Positions 52,443-62,317 of a DNA stretch of 64,000 nucleotides are shown here, in pieces. The position numbers and the translations under genes were made by a program. The first letter of the stretch is position 1. Each line of letters starts with the position of its first letter. Source of the stretch: Chitinophaga pendula (GTDB taxonomy: Bacteria; Bacteroidota; Bacteroidia; Chitinophagales; Chitinophagaceae); the NCBI RefSeq assembly GCF_020386615.1, contig NZ_CP077769.1:6869501-6933500 (forward strand), given 5' to 3'. The notes below the pieces were generated by a model, which was not told where the DNA came from, searched no databases, and saw only the letters and a list, made by a program, of their open reading frames with translations.

Positions 52443-55400
52443 TCAGGCGTGAGCGGCTGCGGCTACTTCTTCGGGAGAGGGGGTGGTATCTTCCTCTTCC
52501 GGTTGTTGTTTCCTTCTGGACAGGAAGGTGTACATGGCCGGGATCACGTATAGGGTGAGTATGAGGGAGAATATGATCCCTCCTACTATTACGATACCTA
52601 ACGGGATACGGCTGGTGGCGGCGGCGCCCAGCGACAATGCGATGGGTAATGCGCCCAGGGCCATGGCGAGGCTTGTCATCAGGATGGGGCGTAGGCGCAT
52701 TACGGCGGCATCTACGGCGGCATCTGATTTGGGCAGGCCATGGTCGCGCATGTGATTGGCGAATTCGACGATAAGGATCCCGTTTTTGGTAACGAGGCCT
52801 ATGAGCATGATCACGCCGATCTGGGAGAAGATGTTCCAGGTCTGGTTGAAGATCCAGAGGGAGAGCATGGCTCCTGCGAAGGCCAGTGGTACGGTGAGCA
52901 TGATGATGAGGGGATCTATCCAGCTTTCGAACTGGGCTGCCAGTACGAGGTAGATGAGTACCAATGCGAGTACTAATGCGAACATGGTATTGGAGCCACT
53001 TTCTGCATAGTCGCGGGAGGAGCCGGATAATGCGGTATAGAAGGAGTCGTCTATTACTTTTTCCTGTTTCAATTTATTGAATATGCCGTACATGGCAGCG
53101 ATGCCATCGCCGATGGTTTTGCCAGGGGCGAGGCCGGCGGAGATGGTGGCGGATTTATAGCGATTGAAGTGATAGATCACCGGCGGGCTGGTTTCTTCTT
53201 TGATGCTTACCAGGTTATCCAGCTGGATGGCTTCTCCGCGGCTGTTGCGGACATAGATATTTTGCAGGTCCATGGGGTCGTCGCGATCGGACCGGAATAC
53301 CTGTCCCATTACCTGATATTGTTTACCATTACGGATGAAGTAGCCGTAGCGTAGGTTACTGAGGGCGAGTTGTAAGGTGGAGGAGATATCGCCGATGGAT
53401 ACGCCCAGTTCGCTTGCTTTTTCGCGATTGATGTGGATGCGTAGTTCGGGTTTATTGAATTTTAGATCGACGTCTACGCCTTGGAATACCGGGCTATTGT
53501 TGGCTTCTTCGAGGAAGCGGGGCAATACGGAGGCGAGGCTGTCGAAGTTGATATGCTGGAGTACGAAGGCTACCGGGAGGCCGGCGCGGCGTCCTACCTG
53601 GATGGTTTGGGATTCGATGGCGAATACTTTTCCTTCGGAGAATTTGAACATGTTACGGTTGACCATGTTAACCACTTCTTTTTGGGAGCGGGTACGGTCG
53701 TGTGGTTCGGAGAGCATAACGTTGGCGAAGGCGGTATTGACGGAGCCTGCGCCGCTGAATCCGGGAGCTGTTACGGACAGTACGATCTTTTTTTCCGGGA
53801 CGGAGTCGATGAGGAAGTCTGTGATCCGGGTGACGTAGTTGTCCATATAGTCGAAGGAGGTGCCTTCGGGTGCGGTGATGGACAGGCGGAACTGGCTACG
53901 GTCTTCCAGGGGGGCCAGTTCGGATTGTAAGGTACGGAAGAGGAAGTAGATCATGCCGAGGCAGACGAGGATGATGAGTCCTGCTACCCATCGTATGCGC
54001 ATGAATGCGGAGAGGGAGCTTTTGTAACTATCTTCCATCCAGCGGAAGAACGGTTCTGTTTTTTCGTATAGCCAGGAGTGTTTATGAGTGTCGCTACCCA
54101 GTTTTACGTTGAGTACCGGTGTGAGTGTGAGGGATACGAAGGCGGATATGAGCACGGCGCCGGCGACGACGATACCGAATTCCCGGAACAGTCGTCCTAC
54201 GAAACCCTGCAGGAATATGATGGGTAGGAATACGAATGCGAGGGTGATGGAGGTGGCGATCACTGCGAAAAATATTTCTTCTGAGCCTTCTCTGGCGGCG
54301 CGCATGCGGGGCATACCGGCTTCTATTTTCTTATAGATATTTTCTGTTACCACGATACCATCATCTACTACGAGTCCGGTGGCCAGTACGATAGCCAGCA
54401 AGGTGAGGATATTGATGGTGAAGCCGCATACGTACATGATAAAGAAAGCGCCGATGAGGGATACGGGGATATCTATGAGGGGGCGGAAGGCCATGAGCCA
54501 GTCGCGGAAGAAAAGGTATATGATGAGGATAACGAGTACGAGAGCGACTACGAGTGTTTCTTCTACTTCTTCGATAGATTTTTTAATAAACCGGGTATTA
54601 TCCATCGCGATATCTGTTTTGAGATCGGCGGGTAATTCTTTTTTGAGTTGTTCGTAGCGTTTATAGAATTCGTCGGCGATGGCGACGTAGTTGGATCCTG
54701 GTTGTGGGTTGAGTGCGAGGGCGATCATGGGGATGCCGGATTCTTTGAGGATGGTTTCTTCATTTTCCGGTCCGAGGATGGCCTGGCCGACATCGCGGAG
54801 GTGGATAACGCTACCGTTAACATTTTTGATGATGAGGTCATTGAACTCTTCTTCTGTGTCGAGGCGGCCGAAGGTGCGTACGGTGAGTTCGGTGGCATTG
54901 CCGGCGATCTTACCGGAGGGTAGTTCGACGTTTTCGCGTTGGAGGGCGGCCTGTACGTCGGTGGGTGTGAGGCTGTAGGCGGAGAGCCGGGCGGGGTCCA
55001 TCCAGATGCGCATGGCATATTTTTTCTCTCCCATATGCGGATGGAGCTTACGCCCGGTATGGTCTGTAATTTTTCGAGTAGTACGTTATTGGCGAACTCG
55101 GTTACTTCGAGTTGGTTGCGGGTATTGCTTTGTACTGTCATGGAGATGATGGCATCTGAGTTGGCATCTTCTTTAGACACGACGGGGGGGGCGTCGATAT
55201 CCGGCGGCAGGTTGCGGAGGGCCTGGGATACTTTATCGCGTACGTCGTTGGTGGCGGCTTCCAGGTCTACGTTCAGTTCGAATTCGACGGTGATGCTGCT
55301 GGTACCCTGGCTGCTGCTGGAGGATATGTTTTTGATACCGGCGATCCCGTTGATACTTTTCTCGAGTGGTTCTGTGATTTGGGTTTCGATGATATCCGAG

Positions 55401-55564
55401 TTGGCGCCTGCGTAGGAGGCGCGTACGTTCACGATAGGAGGATCAATTGCCGGGAAGTCGCGAACGCCGAGGTAATTGAATCCCACCAAGCCGAATATCA
55501 CGATAATGATATTCATCACAATGGCCATTACTGGCCGTTTAAGGGATATCGAAGGTAAACTCAT
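52443..55564 (-). pseudogene. RND efflux permease (AcrB/MexB-like), split by a frameshift
   Basis: Read together, the two frames give a full permease of about 1040 residues. The N-terminal part (from 55564) begins SLPSISLKRPVMAIVMNIII and runs in frame to VSSIRIWERKN. The rest, in another frame, resumes at GEKKYAMRIWMDPARLSAYS and continues to the C-terminus at 52443 with all expected RND spans. In homologues the junction reads IWGEKKYAMRIW, so one G is missing in the run at 55030-55032 (GGG for GGGG). Right after lies A-AAA-AAT, a possible -1 slippage site that would restore the frame with the same length. Thus the gene may be dead, mis-sequenced, or frameshifted during expression. Confidence 0.85.
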
Positions 55565-55605
55565 GATAAGTTATTTATTACGGGGATGGAGGTCCATCGC
55601 TGGTA

Positions 55606-56679
55606 TTACTGTACTTTATTGAATTTGAGAGGCATTCCGGCTTTAAGCTGGAGGATGCCGCTGGTGGCGATGGTATCGCCGGGTTTGAGACCATCGGTGA
55701 TCTGTACGTTATTTTCGTTTCTGATGCCGGTCTGTACGATGATGAATTTGGCTTTACCGCTGTCGGCGACGATCACTTTTTTGTCTCTGGTGCCAGGTAT
55801 AACGGCCTGGGAGGGGATGACGATTGCATTGGGTTGATCGCGGAGGCGGATATTGACCCTGGCGAATGATCCTGGGAACAGGTTGCCTGTGTTGGGCATA
55901 ATGGCGCGCAGGCGGATGGTGCGTGTGGTGAGATCGATTTTGGGATCTACCACGTAGATGCTGCCTTTGTAGGTGCTGGTGTCGCCGGCAACTTTGAATT
56001 GGACGGCATCTCCTACTTTGACGGTTGTACGATATTTTTCCGGTATAGCGAAGTCGATCTTAAGCGGATCTATCTGTTGGAGGGTGGTGATGACGGTGGT
56101 GGGGGCTACGATGGCGCCTACGCTGACATTGCGGAGGCTGAGGCGGCCATTGAAGGGCGCTCTGAGTTCGGTACGTTGCAACTGGGTGAGGGTGTAGGCG
56201 ATATCGGCGCCATAGGCGCTAACCTGGTTGCGGGTGACGTCTACATCCTGGCGGCTGATCCCATTTATTTTGAGCAGGTTTTCCTGTCTTTCGAGGGTGG
56301 TTTTAGCCAGTTGTTGTTGTAGCTGGAGTTTTTGCAGTTGTGCCCGGAGGTCTTCGTCATAGAGTTTTACGAGGAGGGTTCCTTTGGTGACGGGGGTACC
56401 TTCTTTGAAGTAGAGGGCAATGATGCGGCCGTTTATTTCCGGTTTGATCTCTACTTCTTCGTTGCTTTGGAGGGTACCGCTGGCTTCGATTATTTCATCG
56501 AGGGAAGCTGCTTTAACGACATAACCATCAATAAGCGGTGTTTTGGAGTTGCCTTTGGCGTTGCCGGCGGGGTCGGCGGATTTGTTCTTGTCTCCACCCG
56601 GTTTGCAACCCAACCAGGGGATGGTACTCAGTATGACTACTCCTGTTACGATGCTTATGATCTTTTTACTGCTGGACAT
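55606..56679 (-). CDS. RND efflux periplasmic adaptor (membrane fusion protein)
   Basis: This 357-residue protein has a lipoprotein-like signal (PWLGC, Cys near 25), a barrel-sandwich (lipoyl-like) domain with a helical hairpin (about 60-190: EIKPEINGRIIALYFKEGTPV, TLERQENLLKINGISRQ, LRAPFNGRLSLRNVSVG) and beta-barrel plus membrane-proximal domains (about 200-350, RTIRLRAIMPNTGNLFPGSFARV). It links the permease to the TolC channel. It is the first gene of the operon, 41 bp before the permease. Confidence 0.93.
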   Translation of the reverse strand: MSSSKKIISIVTGVVILSTIPWLGCKPGGDKNKSADPAGNAKGNSKTPLIDGYVVKAASLDEIIEASGTLQSNEEVEIKPEINGRIIALYFKEGTPVTKGTLLVKLYDEDLRAQLQKLQLQQQLAKTTLERQENLLKINGISRQDVDVTRNQVSAYGADIAYTLTQLQRTELRAPFNGRLSLRNVSVGAIVAPTTVITTLQQIDPLKIDFAIPEKYRTTVKVGDAVQFKVAGDTSTYKGSIYVVDPKIDLTTRTIRLRAIMPNTGNLFPGSFARVNIRLRDQPNAIVIPSQAVIPGTRDKKVIVADSGKAKFIIVQTGIRNENNVQITDGLKPGDTIATSGILQLKAGMPLKFNKVQ

Positions 56680-57132
56680 GTTTGGATCAGGTGATGGTGA
56701 TAACGTTATAGTTACAATAAGGTGAAAAGAATGCTAAATAGAACTACGTATAGGCAGCCGGATTGTTGCAGGCCCGGGTATTTAGGGCTGCGGGTGTTCC
56801 ATGCGCTGTAAATTTCCATATGGGGCAAATTTAGTAAATGGGTTTACTGGTTGCATATTGACAGTGTTAATTAAAGTTAACCGGGTAGATAAAAGGTATT
56901 TTAAGCTGTTGAATGGTTGGTTTGGAGGGGGGCGAAGTGTGGAATAATAGGGGCAGTTGGCTATGGTGGGCAGTTTCGGAGGATTTTCCCGGTGAAAACG
57001 GGATATAAGGGAGGAGGTGATGGAAAATAAGAGGAGGATGGCGGTGGAAGAGGAGGGGGCTGGCGGATGGGAATGGGGGGTTGGAAGACATTTTTAACAT
57101 AACTACTTGTCTATTATGTCGTTGTGATTGTA
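56680..57132. other. Purine-rich intergenic region upstream of the efflux operon
   Basis: From about 56930 to 57090 the plus strand is strongly enriched in G and A, with many GGAGG and GGGG runs, and again at 57309-57350 after the 11-bp repeats. No ORF with protein character is visible on either strand. The efflux operon promoter must lie near 56700-56850, but I could not place a convincing box. Confidence 0.5.
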
Positions 57133-57308
57133 TTGTATAAGCGTTGTATAAGCATTGTATAAGTGTTGTATAAGCAAGCTATAGTGATGGTATAGCTGGG
57201 GTATAAGTGGGGTATACCTTTTGTATAGGGGTGGTATAGGGTTGGATATGGTTAGCTTACAGGAATGATATACGAATGTTATACGAATGCTACGGGAATG
57301 ATATAGGA
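57133..57308. repeat. Sixteen degenerate 11-bp tandem repeats
   Basis: The stretch divides without gaps into sixteen units of 11 bp. The first four are nearly identical (TTGTATAAGCG, TTGTATAAGCA, TTGTATAAGTG, TTGTATAAGCA), and the rest keep the centre GTATA or ATATA in the same phase with diverged edges, up to ATGATATAGGA at 57298-57308. A further partial unit may precede at 57122. The period is close to one DNA helical turn, and 11 is not a multiple of 3, so this is not coding. Confidence 0.8.
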
Positions 57309-57493
57309 AGGAGGGAGATTGGGGGGGAGAAGGAGGTAGGGTTTGTGGGGATTGTTTTTTTGAATAAATTGCAGTAAGGGAATGCGGGAGTGAGCACTAT
57401 AACGAGATTATTAACAATGCCGTCAGAAACCCTACTATGCTGGCTTTGCGAAGCTTTCCACTAGCCTGTTGCTGGTAAAATTCCGGCATGCTC

Positions 57494-57522
57494 TTGGCAA
57501 TTCAATAAAAATTATATTTTTG
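57494..57522 (+). promoter_or_regulatory. Promoter of acpP-fabF-rnc
   Basis: TTG at 57494-57496 and TATTTTTG at 57515-57522 are separated by 18 bp and match the Bacteroidota promoter layout. The acpP start follows 33 bp later. Confidence 0.7.
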
Positions 57523-57555
57523 CAGTCGAGTTTTAAACCAAAAACACTTAAAATT

Positions 57556-57792
57556 ATGTCAGACATTGCATCAAGAGTTAAAAAGATCATCATTGACAAA
57601 TTGGGCGTTGACGAAGCCGAGGTAACTCCTGAAGCCAGCTTCACCAATGACTTAGGCGCTGACTCTTTGGATACGGTAGAACTGATTATGGAATTCGAAA
57701 AAGAATTCAACATCTCCATTCCTGACGAACAAGCTGAAACTATTACTACTGTTGGCCAGGCTGTAGCTTACCTGGAAGAACATGTAAAATAA
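57556..57792 (+). CDS. acpP: Acyl carrier protein
   Basis: This 78-residue acidic protein carries growing acyl chains on a phosphopantetheine attached to the Ser of the motif [19 protein letters not shown]. It starts [20 protein letters not shown] 57556 gives the usual ACP length; a frame open upstream to 57469 overlaps the promoter and is not used. It is followed directly by fabF, as in many bacteria. Confidence 0.97.
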   Translation: MSDIASRVKKIIIDKLGVDEAEVTPEASFTNDLGADSLDTVELIMEFEKEFNISIPDEQAETITTVGQAVAYLEEHVK

Positions 57793-57815
57793 TCCTACTA
57801 ATCAGAATTGTTTTA

Positions 57816-59069
57816 ATGCAACCAAGACGAGTTGTCGTTACAGGTTTAGGCGCGCTTACACCGCTCGGCAATTCCGTGCAAGAATACTGGCATGGATTGA
57901 CGAACGGTGTATCTGGCGCAGATTACATCAAGCAATTTGACGCTTCCAAGTTCAAAACCCGTTTTGCTTGCGAACTGAAGAATTTTGATCCCACTAATTA
58001 CCTGGACAAGAAAGAGGCCCGCAAGATGGACCCCTTCACCCAAACGGCTGTAATTTCTGCAGACCAAGCGGTGCAGGATGCTAAGATAGATCGTAACACT
58101 GTTAATGTAGACAGGGTTGGGGTTATTTGGGCGTCCGGTATCGGAGGTATGAACAGTTTCTGCCAGGAGTTGAAAGAGTTTCATCAGGGTGACGGAACCC
58201 CTAAATTTAGTCCCTTCCTTATTCCTCGCTTGATATTGGATATTGCGGCGGGGCATATTTCTATCCGTAATGGATTCCGAGGTCCTAACTTTTCTGTTGT
58301 ATCAGCCTGTGCTTCTGCTACCAATGCTATTTTGGAGGCGATGTACTATATCCGTTACGGAAAGGCTGATGTGATGGTAACGGGTGGATCGGAGAATGTG
58401 ATCAATGAGGCTTGTATTGGCGGATTTAATGCAATGAAGGCACTTTCTGAGCGAAACGACGATCCCAAGACGGCATCCCGGCCATTTGACCTGGACCGTG
58501 AGGGGTTTGTTATGGGTGAGGGCGCTGGTGCGTTTGTACTGGAGTCTTACGAACATGCGGTAGCCAGGGGTGCTAAGATATATGTAGAATTAGCTGGCGG
58601 CGGTGCTACCGCTGATGCGCATCACATTACGGCGCCTCATCCGGAGGGATTGGGTGCTACCAACGTAATGCGGCAGGCGCTGGAGGATGCCAACATGAGC
58701 AGTGCTGATATAGATTATATCAACGTGCATGGTACTTCTACCCCATTGGGAGATGTGGCGGAGGTACGGGCTATCCAGAAGGTGTTTGGCGATGATGCTT
58801 ACCGGTTGAATATCAGCTCTACCAAATCGATGACTGGTCACCTGTTGGGTGCGGCCGGGGCGGTGGAGTCGATAGCGGCTATTATGTCTATTCTGCATGG
58901 AATAGTGCCCCCTACGATCAATCATTTTACGGATGATCCGCAGCTAGATCCCAAATTAAACTTTACCTTTAACAAAGCGCAAGAGCGCGAGGTTAGGGCC
59001 GCCTTAAGTAATACATTTGGATTTGGCGGGCACAATGCCTCTGTTATTTTCAAAAAATTTGTTTCTTGA
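57816..59069 (+). CDS. fabF: 3-oxoacyl-ACP synthase II (KAS II)
   Basis: This 417-residue condensing enzyme extends acyl-ACP with malonyl-ACP. The catalytic Cys is in FSVVSACASATNAILE (near residue 165), with the His residues in INVHGTSTPLGD and SMTGHLLGAAGAVE and the Lys in SSTKSMTGH. It starts RRVVVTGLGALTPLG. It lies 23 bp after acpP, and its end overlaps the likely start of rnc. Confidence 0.97.
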   Translation: MQPRRVVVTGLGALTPLGNSVQEYWHGLTNGVSGADYIKQFDASKFKTRFACELKNFDPTNYLDKKEARKMDPFTQTAVISADQAVQDAKIDRNTVNVDRVGVIWASGIGGMNSFCQELKEFHQGDGTPKFSPFLIPRLILDIAAGHISIRNGFRGPNFSVVSACASATNAILEAMYYIRYGKADVMVTGGSENVINEACIGGFNAMKALSERNDDPKTASRPFDLDREGFVMGEGAGAFVLESYEHAVARGAKIYVELAGGGATADAHHITAPHPEGLGATNVMRQALEDANMSSADIDYINVHGTSTPLGDVAEVRAIQKVFGDDAYRLNISSTKSMTGHLLGAAGAVESIAAIMSILHGIVPPTINHFTDDPQLDPKLNFTFNKAQEREVRAALSNTFGFGGHNASVIFKKFVS

Positions 59070-59814
59070 TAGTGTGAAGATACTCCCAGGGTTTCTATAT
59101 CGCTTATTCTCGAATAAAGGTCAGCTGAATAAGGACCTTTACAATCTGCTTGGCTTCTGGCCTGGTAACTTCGCGTTGTATGAGGTAGCGTTAAGCCACC
59201 GGAGTAGCAAGGAGAAGTTCCTGGAAAGTAACGAGCGGTTGGAGTATTTGGGTGATGCGATCCTGGGGGCTATTATTGGTGACTATTTGTTTAAGAAATA
59301 TCCCTATAAGACGGAGGGTTACCTTACTGAGATGCGATCCAAGATCGTGAATCGTCAGCAATTGAATGAGATTGCGATCAAGATGGGTTTACGCAAACTT
59401 ACCATTTACGATAAGTACAATAGTTTCCTGAAGATCAGCCAGATCTTTGGTAATACGTTGGAGGCGTTGGTGGGGGCGGTTTATCTTGACAAAGGGTATA
59501 ACCGTACCAAACAATTTGTGTACAAACGTATCATCATCCCTTACATTGACCTGGAAGTGCTGGAAAGTGTAGAGATGAACCATAAGAACAAGCTGTATGG
59601 GTGGGCCAATAAACATGGCAAGACCCTGGAGTTTGAGTTACTGGAGGAGCAGATGGATAGTGGCCGGCGTATATTTACGGTAGGTGCTGTTGTGGATGGT
59701 GAGTTGATCTGTAGTGGTAAGGCCTTCAATAAAAAAGATGCCAGCCAGATTGCGGCTTCCCAGGCTATTGAATTGTTGGGGCTGGCGGATAATAAGGAGG
59801 CTACTGATAAGTAG
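59035..59814 (+). CDS. rnc: Ribonuclease III
   Basis: The enzyme cuts double-stranded RNA in rRNA and mRNA processing. Its RNase III domain carries the signature NERLEYLGDAILGAIIGDYLF with the acidic metal ligands, and a later EALVGAVYLDKG; the dsRNA-binding domain occupies about the last 75 residues and ends GKAFNKKDASQIAASQAI. The start is uncertain. ATG 59035 overlaps fabF by 35 bp. A GTG at 59074, just after the fabF stop, would give VKILPGFLYRLFS as the N-terminus and fits homologue length well. It is the last gene of acpP-fabF-rnc. Confidence 0.92.
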   Translation: MPLLFSKNLFLDSVKILPGFLYRLFSNKGQLNKDLYNLLGFWPGNFALYEVALSHRSSKEKFLESNERLEYLGDAILGAIIGDYLFKKYPYKTEGYLTEMRSKIVNRQQLNEIAIKMGLRKLTIYDKYNSFLKISQIFGNTLEALVGAVYLDKGYNRTKQFVYKRIIIPYIDLEVLESVEMNHKNKLYGWANKHGKTLEFELLEEQMDSGRRIFTVGAVVDGELICSGKAFNKKDASQIAASQAIELLGLADNKEATDK

Positions 59815-59829
59815 CGCTCCTCCCCTATG

Positions 59830-60453
59830 TTACTTTACGGGTTGTCTTAGAATTGTTTTCATTTTTCCTGGTGCCGTCTTACGCGGATCGGACAAGTATA
59901 TTTCGTGATGTAGTCCGTTCTGTTGCCAGTTATTTTCCGTTATATAATCGTGCATGTGTTGAATACTCCTGAGCTCGTCGGCGTATGGGCCTATGTGGAG
60001 CATTTGCACGCATTTGCCTTCTGTGAGGGTGCTGAATGCTATTGCGGACAGCAGGGGGAGTTGTTTTTTGCGGATGGCGGTGTCCAGTCCTTGCCGGAAC
60101 ATTTCGGTGGTGACGAATGCCGGCATCCGGATGAGTAATTGCCATCGCCAGAGGTCGCGGGAGACGTTGAGTGCGCGGAGGTGGTCGGAGGCGGGTACTT
60201 CGACTTCGTCTGCCAGCCACCACAGGCCTTCCAATTTTGGCACAATAAAGTCCATATTAGCCGCTTTACAGCCCATTTTGATACTGTAGGCGGTAGTATA
60301 TAGGGCTTGGGTACTTTCGGCGAATAAAGGGCCATTGGGATCGCCTTTGCCCGGTAGTGAGATATAGGCTGCCTCTTCTACATGGATGAGTTGTGGTTGT
60401 GTGGTAGCGCTATATGCTGTTTTATACTGTTTGAGCAGGTCTATCTTTTGCAT
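59830..60453 (-). CDS. GyrI-like small-molecule-binding domain protein
   Basis: This 207-residue protein matches stand-alone GyrI-like/effector-binding proteins: LIHVEEAAYISLPGKGDPNG, FIVPKLEGLWWLADE, KQLPLLSAIAFSTLTEGKCVQMLHIGPYADE and the end HHEIYLSDPRKTAPGKMKTILR. The family binds small molecules and includes hydrolase-like members. It is convergent with rnc (15 bp apart) and the last gene of a minus-strand run behind the WYL regulator. Confidence 0.88.
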   Translation of the reverse strand: MQKIDLLKQYKTAYSATTQPQLIHVEEAAYISLPGKGDPNGPLFAESTQALYTTAYSIKMGCKAANMDFIVPKLEGLWWLADEVEVPASDHLRALNVSRDLWRWQLLIRMPAFVTTEMFRQGLDTAIRKKQLPLLSAIAFSTLTEGKCVQMLHIGPYADELRSIQHMHDYITENNWQQNGLHHEIYLSDPRKTAPGKMKTILRQPVK

Positions 60454-60671
60454 AGTTTGCTGGTATTAGGTGTATTGGTAGGGTGGTTGGTGGCGGGCGG
60501 GCCCATCAGGCGGCGGATAAATACGATCCTGGTGGGTACTGGCCGTTTGGCGGCGGTGCAGTTATTGGTAGTTGCAGGCGGGATACCTCTCTGGATTTTA
60601 CGCTTCAGTTGTTTATTCTCCATCAGGAGTATGAGCACCAGTAGCCAAGGGAAGAAGAGATATGTTTTCAT
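60441..60671 (-). CDS. Small hypothetical membrane-anchored protein
   Basis: This 76-residue ORF fills most of the gap between the two GyrI-like genes and overlaps the next start by 13 bp. The N-terminus (KTYLFFPWLLVLILLMENK) looks like a signal anchor; the rest is basic, with Pro, Thr and Asn, and has a single Cys pair only. I do not recognise it, and it could be spurious. Confidence 0.4.
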   Translation of the reverse strand: MKTYLFFPWLLVLILLMENKQLKRKIQRGIPPATTNNCTAAKRPVPTRIVFIRRLMGPPATNHPTNTPNTSKLCKR

Positions 60672-60713
60672 GATTTACCGTATGTATGATAACTGCCGTT
60701 TGATTTGTAATCT

Positions 60714-61211
60714 TTATGCTTGCAGGCCTACCTGTATGTAGGTGATATGTGCATCGGGATTGTCGAAGTTGCATTGGATGTATGTTTCCCTTTGTTGTCC
60801 ATTTAATTGCAGGCCGGCCTGGTGAGCGTTGTTTATGAGGGAGGTGTATACATCGGAGAGTTGTAGCCAGGTGCCGTGGAGTGATTTGCCGAGGCAGTGG
60901 AAGGGTGGTAGTGTTTTGCAGGTGTAGGGAGGGGCAACTTGTTTTACGGCGGCTACGGGTACGCCTATCTCCAATGTGAAGATGGTATTGGGATGGCCAT
61001 CTGCGCCGTCATAATGCCAATGTTGCGGACCGGTTATTTCGAGACCGTTGGCGACGGCAGCTTGAAAGATATCGATGGCTACTACCCGAACGAGGGAGAG
61101 GAGGTTTTTATAGGAGGTCTGGTAGCTGCGGCTGAAGAAATGGAATGGCGCTACTGTTTCCAGCCGTATGTCTGCTGGCAGGTGATGTTGGGTGTTGGCG
61201 TTGTGTATCAT
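60714..61211 (-). CDS. GyrI-like/effector-binding domain protein (second)
   Basis: This 165-residue protein shows a GyrI-type beta-alpha pattern: IRLETVAPFHFFSRSYQTSYKN in the first repeat, TIFTLEIGVPVAAVKQ, and LPPFHCLGKSLHGTWLQLSDVYTSL in the second, with NFDNPDAHITYIQVGLQ at the end. The match is weaker than for the neighbour at 59830. Start at ATG 61211 is preferred to 61238. It probably senses or sequesters a small molecule and is co-transcribed with the WYL regulator upstream. Confidence 0.7.
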   Translation of the reverse strand: MIHNANTQHHLPADIRLETVAPFHFFSRSYQTSYKNLLSLVRVVAIDIFQAAVANGLEITGPQHWHYDGADGHPNTIFTLEIGVPVAAVKQVAPPYTCKTLPPFHCLGKSLHGTWLQLSDVYTSLINNAHQAGLQLNGQQRETYIQCNFDNPDAHITYIQVGLQA

Positions 61212-61293
61212 GACGGTTTGTTTTTGATGTTGGTACAAAGTACTTACCGCCTGATGACAACCTTATGTCAGGAGCCTTTAAAAAAAGTTGAAT

Positions 61294-62247
61294 TTAGAGG
61301 TAGTGTGCATGGAGTTGTGCGATCATTTCTTTCATTTGCTGGCGTAGGGCGTCGGATTCGACGATGAGCATTTCGTTGCCGAACATGAGGCTCCAGCGGG
61401 CGAAGTATTCGATATGGCCGGTTAGGAAGCTCATTTCGATGTAGTCTTGTTCTCTTGTTTCTGCAATGAGGCCGTAGTAGTATTTCTGTTCGCTGATATA
61501 CCGGGCGATATGGTGGGAGAAGCGGACTTTGATAAGGTGAGGCCGTTCTGGATTTTTATCTTGTTGTTTAAGGTATTCCTGGAGGGAAGGGTGTTGTGAT
61601 TTTTTGAATACGGTGGTGGTGGCGGACAGTTTTTTGATACGATCTATGCGGAAGTCGCGATAGTCTTTACGCAGGCGGCAGTAGGCGATGAGGTGCCAGC
61701 GGTTGCCGGAGTAGAATACGCCGATGGGTTCTACTTCGCGTTGGTTGGTTTCGGCGCTGTGATGGGAGAAGTATTCTAGGCGCAGGACTTTTTGTCCGCC
61801 GAGGGCTTGTTGAACATCGGTGAGGAAGCGGTTGGGGAATTCTTCCTGTTGTGGTGGGATGGGTTTGAGGATGGCGATATTTTCTTCCAGGGATTCGAGG
61901 AAGTCTTTTTCGCTGCCGCGGAGTACAGCTCTTATCTTGTGCATGGCGTTGCTGAACTGTTTTTGGCCGGAGTGGTCGCTGAACTGTTCCATGAGTTTTT
62001 CGCCGGTGAGGAGGGCGGCTGCTTCTTCCTGGCTGAACATGACCGGTGGGAGGTGATATCCTTCTACAATGTAGTATCCGGTACCTGCTTCGGCGCCGAT
62101 GGGTACTCCTGCTTCCTGGAGGGCTTTTACATCGCGGTAGACGGTACGCAGGCTCATACCGAAGCGTTCGGCTATCTCAGCGGCTTTAACCACCTTTTTA
62201 CTCTGTAATTGTATTAAAATAGCGGTGAGACGGTCGATGCGATTCAT
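61294..62247 (-). CDS. YafY-type HTH/WYL transcriptional regulator
   Basis: This 317-residue regulator has an N-terminal winged HTH (NRIDRLTAILIQLQSKKVV, IAERFGMSLRTVYRDVKAL), the YafY linker (GVPIGAEAGTGYYIVEGYHLPPV), and a WYL domain (about 150-225, RLEYFSHHSAETNQREVEPIG followed by WHLIAYCRLRKDYRDFRID) with a WCX end. WYL domains bind nucleic acids or small ligands. It leads a minus-strand run with two GyrI-like genes and may control them. Confidence 0.92.
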   Translation of the reverse strand: MNRIDRLTAILIQLQSKKVVKAAEIAERFGMSLRTVYRDVKALQEAGVPIGAEAGTGYYIVEGYHLPPVMFSQEEAAALLTGEKLMEQFSDHSGQKQFSNAMHKIRAVLRGSEKDFLESLEENIAILKPIPPQQEEFPNRFLTDVQQALGGQKVLRLEYFSHHSAETNQREVEPIGVFYSGNRWHLIAYCRLRKDYRDFRIDRIKKLSATTTVFKKSQHPSLQEYLKQQDKNPERPHLIKVRFSHHIARYISEQKYYYGLIAETREQDYIEMSFLTGHIEYFARWSLMFGNEMLIVESDALRQQMKEMIAQLHAHYL

Positions 62248-62317
62248 GGTTGTGAAATGATTAGTTAATTTTTTTCATTTTTTGATACAATTATGTCCTT
62301 GGTGTCTAAAGTCAGTG

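Noticed and set aside
57133..57308. The 11-bp repeats as a CRISPR array
   Set aside because: Units are too short, contiguous and without spacers, and no cas gene is present.
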